Of a stretch of DNA of 64,000 nt, positions 58,101-64,000 are shown piece by piece. Each line of letters opens with the position of its first letter. Within the stretch, counting starts at the first letter, position 1. A program made the position numbers and the translations under genes. Under the pieces are notes generated by a model that made no database searches, was not told the DNA's origin, and saw only the letters and a program-made list of their open reading frames with translations. Source of the DNA: Hermetia illucens (taxonomy: Eukaryota; Arthropoda; Insecta; Diptera; Stratiomyidae); the NCBI RefSeq assembly GCF_905115235.1, contig NC_051851.1, positions 112,414,868-112,478,867 of the forward strand. Reading direction: 5' to 3'.

Positions 58101-59363
58101 GCAGCATGTCAGGGGGAAGGTGAGAAAAATGCACTGAGGGATTCGTCACCACCTCTGGTAGTTGGCTACCATATGAAATACGCATGTATCAAATAAGGAA
58201 TTTAAGGGCCGGTACAAATAACAGGCGAAAGTCATCTGACTTGGTGACTGGGTTACATTCGATGTCTAGACGTCACGATGATGTGGAGCATGGCCTCATC
58301 CGCTGCCGCTGTTTCGCCATAAACTACGGTAATTACTTCAGCATTTTCTTGTAGGTAGTAGATGAAAGGGTCTGAGGAAACGAACATCTTTATCATCCGC
58401 TCTTATTAGGAGATAATAAGGGTGGGGAGGTGTAACATTTTAGTGCCCCTTGTTGTACCAGCATAAGAACTTGTCTTGAATAAACGAAGGACGTTGACTT
58501 GAAAAATGTCAAATAATTCAATAGGATTCTTTACAATTTATGTAAATTCCTTATTTTCACCCGACCTAACTTAATAATATGTATTGAATATCTACTGATT
58601 TTTACATTCTCTTCTTCTACATTTAGATAATGGATGCTATGTTCTGAAAGCTGAAAGGGTATATAATTACAATAAAATATCTAAATATATGATATAATTA
58701 CAAATAACGGTACATTCTTGGTAATAAAGGCAAAAAAACTTGAGGGACGGTTTTGTTTTACTGTTAGCTCCTTTTTTTAAAAAACTTGTGTGTTTAGCCC
58801 TAAAAGAGGGCTCCGCGGACTACAAGAGAGGAAGTAAATTGGTTCCCAAGTGGTCATATGCGTACTATTTTGTTTAGCTAGGGTATTGTTGTACTTACAG
58901 TTCCAAAGTTGAAAGTTCTTCTCAACAAATAAAACGTTGCTGTCAATCAAAGTTTCAATTTCAGGAACTTGACTCAAAACGCTTCCAAAAATTACCCAAC
59001 GGTAAGGATGTTGAAAAAATTTCCTGGTTTCTGAGGCTTCCATAAATGCTTTCGAATTATTACATTGTAAATCCAGTAGATAGGTAGTTAAGTGAGGGGC
59101 GTCTTCGTCTTTGACGAGACTGCTTACCGCCTCTAATGAATTGAACTTCAGCATTGAGTTGAAGTTTTCCGCAAAATATTTCTTTTCATCTAATAAAATT
59201 GTTGAAAACACGTCAGCCGGCATTAAGTAGCAAAATTTACTTTACCTGAGTCAAAACAGGTATAGGCCACGATTTGGAGTGGATGATAAACTTCCTTCAA
59301 TTCGTTCAGAAAGTTCACAAGGATGGGGACACCAGAAGCTCCGGTGACGAGCCTTACACTCAT
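46127..59363 (-). CDS. Ir75: Chemosensory ionotropic receptor, IR75 clade, seven exons
   Basis: Exons on the minus strand: 59363-59246, 59189-58899, 47758-47393, 47339-46996, 46936-46772, 46707-46436, 46346-46127. All joins have GT/AG sites and keep the frame, giving about 591 aa. Introns are short (53-89 nt), up to 288 nt, except intron 2, 11,140 nt of transposons. Exons 1-2: amino-terminal half of the ligand domain (VNFLNELKEVYHPLQIVAYT, YLLDLQCNNSKAF). Exon 3: S1 lobe (RRRRNLQKIPLKV, TWGYLNQSTGNWTG). Exon 4: DIGGTSLFFQTNRIPLIDYL, FLFRAPPLSTVSNIYLLPF, first membrane segment (about 306-328) and pore. Exon 5: LYTSYTANIVALLQS, the conserved gating helix. Exons 5-7: S2 lobe and last membrane segment (about 559-579). 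Such receptors form cation channels for acids and other odours in antennal neurons. The start ATG at 59363 lacks a clear signal peptide, so a further 5' exon is possible. Confidence 0.9.
47890..48410 (-). mobile_element. LINE family C, 3' end fragment in receptor intron
   Basis: Minus strand reads TEMLRLTCGMVRFHHIRNEN, IRDGYGVTPIVEKLLRRIRR and KVDGKRPKDRQKQRWLESPD, the C-terminal domain after RT in this family. Upstream text ('GSECW'-like) continues to about 48400. It lies 130 bases upstream of receptor exon 3 and is 5' truncated. Confidence 0.8.
48417..51680 (+). mobile_element. R4/Dong-type LINE, copy 2 in receptor intron
   Basis: 5' part shares CGTAGCCGGTCCCAAGCCCG with the fragment at 58028. 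RT motif A reads CFIDYATAFDSVQHTWLIDV near 50015; later text includes a 'DEIKLEVCYE'-like region and EFELDKCRIQAIRKSHHE. Near 51180 the zinc-finger/endonuclease zone appears (KERVENDQCRMY..., then RSAYIIDVAIPHNSKIERK). It ends near 51680 with the same 'agtaagatcgtccg' 3' motif as copy 1. The inactive frame has many stops and shifts; catalytic YxDD text is damaged. Confidence 0.8.
52309..52561 (+). mobile_element. tRNA-derived SINE, 5'-truncated, with 9-bp duplication
   Basis: AGTATCGCA occurs at 52300-52308 and 52562-52570. The body starts inside the tRNA-like head (GGCCGCGGTTCAAATC holds a pol III B box), continues with TTGTTATCGTGATTGGATGT and the sequence also seen inverted at 63225-63440, and ends CCAATAAGGATTGTTGCGCC then (ATT)n. 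It splits the endonuclease of LINE copy E, so it is younger than that copy. Confidence 0.85.
54039..54963 (-). mobile_element. DD41D mariner-group transposon, internally deleted
   Basis: Ends CAGGGTGCGGCAGCATAACT (54039) and its near-exact inverse ending at 54963 (CAGGGTGCGGCAGGATAACT), with TA at 54037-54038 and 54964-54965. Transposase on the minus strand: first Asp in FSDEAHFHLCG, second in TWFQQDGATAHTSR, third in SPDLSPCDFFLWG with 41 residues between, as described for the rosa/Visitor-type DD41D groups. An in-frame TGA at 54608-54606 splits IIGP from FFEENEVTV, and the N-terminal DNA-binding domain is missing; length 925 bp. Inserted in LINE copy E just after its YADD block. Confidence 0.9.
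55801..56689. other. GC-richer intron stretch of unknown origin
   Basis: Less AT-rich than surroundings, with short open frames (for example PPANVACETLLIAGTDYSSI near 56313). The style suggests a transposon 5' region, but no domain is recognised and no ends are visible. Confidence 0.35.
56690..57660 (-). mobile_element. LINE family C, linker and RT start in receptor intron
   Basis: Minus strand reads RSIRRREYCEQISTEE, VTATEVEEAIKRMKSGKATG, PNDIASKLWKTKSWDPSLWI and DWQESTTVPIWTKKGSPIA, the standard entry to RT in this family, truncated before motif A. Earlier residues (57668 down) give a basic linker. Part of an otherwise unplaced copy; matches the plus-strand relic at 9890-11060. Confidence 0.75.
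57661..58019. other. Intron stretch without recognisable content
   Basis: No repeat family or coding segment recognised. Confidence 0.35.
58020..58480 (+). mobile_element. R4/Dong-type LINE, 5' fragment in receptor intron
   Basis: Starts TCGTAGCCGGTCCCAAGTCC and follows the 48435-48900 text: 'gaatggatagctttagtc', 'cagcatgtcagggggaaggtg', 'gtcatctgacttggtgactggg', 'gatgaaagggtctgaggaa'. Only the first 450 bases of the family are present, unusual for LINEs, which normally lose the 5' end; a deletion or recombination must have removed the rest. 58481-58898 holds no other recognisable element. Confidence 0.65.
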
Positions 59364-60411
59364 AATAATCAAAAATATTGTACACTGCATTATACATATG
59401 TATGTATGCGTTCAGAAGAAGGACTCGCTTCATATGACCCTTCCAATAGGTTTTATAGATATTGTATAGTCCTTGTTTCTGTATAATTAGTAACATCATG
59501 TGATTGGAAAACTGTTATTTCCGATGATTGCTGGCTGCTGAAGGAGGGCTAATAAGCATTAATTGCGTGCTATGAGCATGCAATTCTTTAGAAATTGATG
59601 GGCCTGGGATTTTAAAAAAAGGGTTGAATATTTTTGTAGCTGCATTTCTCCTGGGCGCTGAAAGATACTAGCTTTGCCACGGAATAAGATTGTTTCTTAA
59701 TAACTCTTCAATTCCAATGAAAGAAGGTAATGAGCGGTGGAGGTATTTTAACTGCATTTCGGTCAGATATTACCAGAAGGCTTGTTAAAGTATCTGTTTC
59801 CGATCAACCTGGAATTGCAGAAATGACTTAATATTTATGCATTGTATTAGGACAGTTGTTAACATCTATTGCATGTATCGTCGTTAATACATAGATATAT
59901 AATGTGTATAATTTGTCTTCACTCACCTTTCGTGTCATATATATATATATATATATATGAATGTATATATGTTTGTATACATTACGCAGCATTCCAGATA
60001 ACTTGTGTAATCAGGTGAGAACCGACAATTAAGCTAACTTTATCGTTTAAAAAAGAAACTTCGTATATACACAGATGTATGCATATATATTTCCTCCAGT
60101 TTGAGCGCATTTCTTTGTGTACTGTGGATATTCAGAAAAATGATGTCAAATACATAATTATATTTCCATAAGTGATGGAAAATATATGCCTGTATTCATA
60201 TAAGATTCTATTTCAGTAAAAGCGGGGAAGTATGTTTCTTGAAACGATTGGATTACGAATACAGTAAAATTCAGAAGAAATTCAGAAGAAAAAATGAAAA
60301 CATATAGTACTTACTAAAACTGTTTGTTGTTTAAACGTTTATAGGAAAAGGGTGGTGATAAAGGCTCTGCATTTGTATTTCTTAAAGGTTTATTGGCCGA
60401 GAGGCAATGGT
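59364..60411. other. Upstream of receptor exon 1
   Basis: AT-rich, with an (AT)n microsatellite at about 59937-59958. A further receptor exon encoding a signal peptide could be here on the minus strand, but none was found with a compatible donor. No other gene. Confidence 0.35.
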
Positions 60412-61790
60412 TTTTTGGCGGGACCTCCAACTCGCTGATATTTTGATTGTTGAGCACTTCATCAAAATACTCAACCCATCGCTCCAACATGCCCATTCTG
60501 TCGGAAATGAGATTCTCCTCTTTGTCTCGGCAGGATGAGTATCGAGGTGTATAAGGCTTCATCCTGCTGACTTGTTGATAAAACTTCCGCTCCTGGTGGG
60601 GTTTTCCAGTTTACAGATCTGTTGGTTCTCCTAGGCTTCTCCACCCGAAGGAATTCTTTACGTGTGCCCGCGTTCTTTGAGAATGCAACATTACTCGGTA
60701 TGCAGCATTCTTCCGTTCGGTTGCTAGCTTACATACATCGTCGAACCAACCGCACTGACTTTTCTTGCGGCTGGGGCCAAGTATCTTTGTGGCTGTATCA
60801 ATGATAATGTCCTTCAGGTGATTGAGAAGATCATTTGTTGATCCTTCATCTCCAGGACATCTGTTAGCTGCGGTTATTGCGGCATGCATTTCCCCTTATA
60901 GGTGTTACGGAGGGTTATGTTGTGAATGGCCTCAATGTTCACTCCCACTTGATTGTCAAAGGGGATTGTAGACGGTGGGGTAATTCAAACCCGGAGCACT
61001 ATGCCATCGAAATAGTGATCTGAGTCTATATTGACCCCCCTATATGTGTATGTTCTGACGTTCATCAAGGCTGAGAAGTGGCGGCATTTGATCAATACGT
61101 GGTCAATCTGGTTGAAAGTGGCTCGGTCTGGAGAGGCCCACGTGTGTTTGTGGGCTGCTTTTCGCACAAACCAGGTGCTTCGAATAACCATTGCGTGCGA
61201 TACTGCAAACTGAAGAATCCCTAGTTCGTTATTATTGGTATTCATATGGCAGCTTCGTGACGTATTATCTGAATACGGGCTCCTTCCCTACTTGGTTAAA
61301 ATGCGCAAATCGTTATTCCGTTTTCGTTGCCGGGTTCGTCGTTGTAAAATCCATCCTGCTCGATGCTTCTTCTGTGGCTTCGTAACTTGGGTTTTCGGTA
61401 TAGGGTTGGTTATCAGCCCTATTCAACCCCCAACTTGGAGGACCAGTTGGTACAATTTGTCCCCTCTTTAGGCGCGGGAGATAAGCCTTCATTCTTATCC
61501 GTCTGCAGTTTTTCATTAAGAAAGAACTCTCAGGTTATCAGTCCTATTCAACCCCCAACTTGGAGAACCAGTTGGTACAATTTGTCCCCTCTTTAGGCGC
61601 GGGAGATAAGCCTTCAATCTTCTCCGTCTGCAGTTTTTCATTAAGAAAGAACTCTCAGCGATCACCAGAGGAGGTGGAGATAGGGTTTAGTAGTTGAGCT
61701 TTTGGTGTTGATTCAGCGGGTGTTTCCCAGGTTTTGTGCTCCATCGTGGGTACCAGTCCACGTTTCGCCCTGAGACCCTTTGACCGCCTC
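60412..61790 (-). mobile_element. RTE-like LINE, copy F (5' region, endonuclease, linker)
   Basis: 5' end at about 61790 shares the 'acccacgatggagcacaaaacctggg' start with copies D and E. Endonuclease text includes STWFVRKAAHKHTWASPDRA and TFNQIDHVLIKCRHFSALMN (61180-61100), with the conserved IDHV block. Linker MHAAITAANRCPGDEGSTND (60889) and PYTPRYSSCRDKEENLISDR (60556). It stops at about 60412 before RT, so the RT half is missing. The 5' region carries a 125-bp tandem duplication. Confidence 0.85.
61409..61658. repeat. Two tandem 125-bp units in the LINE 5' region
   Basis: Units 61409-61533 and 61534-61658 begin GTTATCAG(C/T)CCTATTCAA and end AAGAACTCTCAG, with few differences. Copy E has one such unit (51835-51880 zone); copy D none. 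Such monomers at a LINE 5' end can carry promoter activity in other families. Confidence 0.75.
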
Positions 61791-63210
61791 TACGATGATT
61801 CGTCGATATTAATTATTTAACCGTTGTGGAGAATCATATACGGGGCAAACTAGGAGACTAATAACAACGAGGTTCAACGAAAATATAAAGGAAGTAAATT
61901 TGGCGAAAGCGCAAAACAGACCAACACATGCCCTTAAATTTTTGGTAGCCAGACACATCATCGAGGAGGAACATGCAATAACGGAGGCTAACCTAAAGGT
62001 AGTTAAGGAGGTTAATGACTTCCGTAAATTGGATGCATTAGAAAGTTTCATTAACTGCAAGATAGGAGTAATTTTAATATAAAATTTATATATGTGTATA
62101 TCTTTTGGTTGCGTTTCCACTCATTCTCAATCCACTATAACTTCATCAGTAACAGTAGGATTTTAACCCTATTGGTCACACCCAGAAAAATTCCCAACGT
62201 CAAAAAAGTAATATCCTGCTTCGGTAATGATTCTTATTAATCTAAAAATAATTTGCACCTATTTTTGAAAGATATCTGAAGGTTTGTTATAAACGTTAAT
62301 AATCAAAATGTGCTTATTTTCCATAATAAAGGAATCCTGTTGTTGATGAAAAAATAGATATATTTTAATAGAACTAATATGAAGGAAGAAAATCGTTGAG
62401 AATCTGTTAGTAAAACATAACATGTTTTTTATTAAAATTTGACTTCTAAGCCACGCTAATTGCCTTAAAGGGAAGTGGGTATCTCAGAATATCATTCTCT
62501 ACATTATAGTCTACATTACTTACTTTTTGATTCCAGGATGAGCTTAAGGGGGGAAAACACATTAGGAACTCAGAATCGAACTTTTTTATTGAATAGATTG
62601 TTAGTTTAGTTATTCCAGAATACGCTGGAGAAATTTCAAAGCGAAATTCGTGGTCGTTTAGATATGATGAGCGTAGAACCGAGCGATTATCAGGTACAAG
62701 CTCAAGGTCCACTGCCCAGGAGGTAGTCGCTGTATGTCCTTACGAAATCTTGCAGCGTTATGTAAATAGTGATGTATTTATAAATTCTTAGCCTGTACGA
62801 GTTCGTTTGTATTTGTTGTAACTATAGTTTGTTCATAATTAAGAGTGATAAATGTCTTCATATCCAAAAGGGAATTTTTCAACCAACATTTGCAGGAATT
62901 CTAGCTCAAAAAGTAATGAATCCATCATTATGAAATTCGAAGGTATGATCCTTTAAAAAATTACCAAGAATATAAACCGACATTTCCAATGATATCGCAT
63001 ATTTAAGGGTACCCTTTCTTGTATAATTGGTGAAAAAAATGGTGTAATTTGAAATAATTTTTTTTAACCCCTGTAGCATTTTTGACTTTGACTATTTTTA
63101 GTTACGTTGAGGTTCATATGCTTAAAAAATAAGTTAGTGATGTATAATTAAAAGGTTTTTTGTTTCAGATAAAAGTTGAATTTGGTACACGTCCCGTTGT
63201 TGACGAACAC
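61791..63210. other. Stretch without a supported gene
   Basis: AT-rich. The phrase CCAGGATGAGCTTAAGGGGG near 62535 is a family A fragment. Short ORFs at 61900-62082 and 62446-62712 lack family features. Confidence 0.4.
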
Positions 63211-63224
63211 TAGTTACGACTTTT

Positions 63225-63519
63225 CACTTCATTCAAGACCGTAACGGTACACTAGGAGGCAATATGGTCAGCATTGCGCTCGCCCGAGATTATTACCCTG
63301 ATTTGGCTCAGGTACTCATTCACAGCTGAGTCGACTGGTGTCCGACGTCAAATCACGATACAAATTCCACTGCCACCAGTGAGATTTGAACCGCGACCTT
63401 CCGTACGACAGCCTAGTGCTCTAACCACTCAGCTATCCGGACACTCTGCTCTAACACACTTCAAGGCCCTGATCCAATATGGATTGTTGTGCCAACGATT
63501 ATCATATTATTATTATTAT
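63225..63519. mobile_element. tRNA-derived SINE with 5' inversion (twin priming) and 14-bp duplication
   Basis: TAGTTACGACTTTT flanks it at 63211-63224 and 63520-63533. The 5' part, 63225 to about 63444, is inverted: on the minus strand it reads GTCCGGATAGCTGAGTGGTT (A-box region), GCGGTTCAAATCTCACTGG (B box), then the body to CTTGAATGAAGTG. The 3' part (about 63447-63519) is in plus orientation, CTCTAACACACTTCAAGGCC to (ATT)n, and continues exactly where the inverted part stops, as judged from the 52309 copy (GAATGAAGTG|CTCTAACACAC). Confidence 0.88.
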
Positions 63520-63689
63520 TAGTTACGACTTTTAGCGGAATATCATTGCGTAACTCTTTTATTTTCGGTTTAAATTTATAAAAAAAAATCGCACAAGTTG
63601 TTCGTGTATGTGATATAAATGATGTCGAAATTTGAGTGAATTCCAAATAATTCTCCCCACTAAAAAATCTCAAAATGTACGTGAAAAAG

Positions 63690-63980
63690 TTTTCTAATGT
63701 GGTTCCCCCCTTATGGGGCTTTTTACCCAATTTCCAAAAGATATGGTAATATATATATATGTATTTCCTTTCTCGGAACTGATATTGATGTGGAGGGCAT
63801 TTTGTGGCCTAGATATCGTATAGGGGCAACTTGATGATTATCTTGTGATTTTTCGGTTGGGTAGTTTTTAAGAATTGGTCCGTGGAATAAATGATCACTT
63901 GCTAGCCGCGCTTCTCCCCGGAATTAATTTCAGCTTAGGAAGGTATTCATCGAGATTTTTCATTTAATATTCTTAAAAAT
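63690..63980. repeat. Fold-back repeat family A, copy at window end
   Basis: TTCCCCCCTTATGGGGCTTT at 63702, TGGTAATATATATATATG at 63743, TGATTTTTCGGTTGGGTAG at 63845. Same order as the left arm at 1955-2110. It probably continues past the window. Confidence 0.55.
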
Positions 63981-64000
63981 GTACACCCCCTCTCCCTCCT

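Noticed and set aside
59221-59223. ATG at 59223 as receptor start
   Set aside because: It lies inside a well-formed 56-nt intron; the family's N-terminal text continues in the upstream exon in another frame.
62446-62712. 88-codon minus-strand ORF as a gene or receptor exon
   Set aside because: It opens with GTG, has no splice partner, and part of it is the reverse complement of the family A repeat phrase near 62535.
63360-63444. True tRNA gene on the minus strand
   Set aside because: A and B boxes are present, but the acceptor stem and anticodon arm do not pair well and it runs straight into the SINE body.

Overview
This is a repeat-dense piece of an insect nuclear genome, most likely a fly or a close relative. 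The evidence is host genes with short introns (53-84 nt) and good GT/AG sites, a member of the insect chemosensory ionotropic receptor (IR) family of the IR75 clade, a near-invariant CFAP20/Bug22 gene, and an insect-type load of LINEs, Tc1/mariner, Kolobok-like and BEL/Pao elements. No bacterial operons, rRNA, true tRNA genes or CRISPR arrays were seen.

Host genes. (1) 4335-4741, minus: two overlapping small ORFs (stop and start share ATGA). The upstream one resembles the mitochondrial microprotein PIGBOS1; the second is an unrecognised one-membrane-pass microprotein. (2) 15810-18322, plus: a three-exon gene for a disordered Ser/Lys-rich 625-aa protein with a SUMO-interaction-like motif, not recognised. 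(3) 18706-19517, minus: CFAP20 (Bug22), two exons, 194 aa, tail to tail with gene 2. (4) 25102-26009, plus: the last two exons of an unrecognised Cys-containing protein. (5) 46127-59363, minus: a seven-exon IR75-clade receptor (about 591 aa) whose second intron is 11.1 kb and filled with transposons.

Transposons make up most of the rest. One RTE-like LINE family occurs six times (5.9-7.5, 20.0-22.4, 31.1-31.6, 36.0-39.2, 51.7-55.8, 60.4-61.8 kb). A second LINE family appears at 9.9-11.1, 13.2-13.5, 47.9-48.4 and 56.7-57.7 kb, and an R4/Dong-type restriction-endonuclease LINE at 13.7-15.4, 48.4-51.7 and 58.0-58.5 kb. An R1-like LINE opens the window. A BEL/Pao fossil with an envelope-like region fills about 39.2-45.6 kb, and a second gag relic lies at 22.5-23.2 kb. 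DNA elements include a Tc1 DD34E element nested in a Tc1-like MITE (33.45-35.82 kb), a DD41D mariner with TA duplication (54.04-54.96 kb) and a Kolobok-like TTAA element (26.5-28.1 kb). A tRNA-derived SINE has two copies, one of them a twin-priming inversion (63.2-63.5 kb), and its 3' tail resembles that of the RTE-like LINE.

The most unusual signal is a non-coding module at about 8046-8285 and 35052-35300. It folds into nested stems, and two of the stems change in both strands between copies so that pairing is kept. The second copy sits in a 574-bp near-perfect palindrome flanked by a 16-bp duplication. An abundant non-coding repeat family with fold-back arms fills many intergenic stretches.
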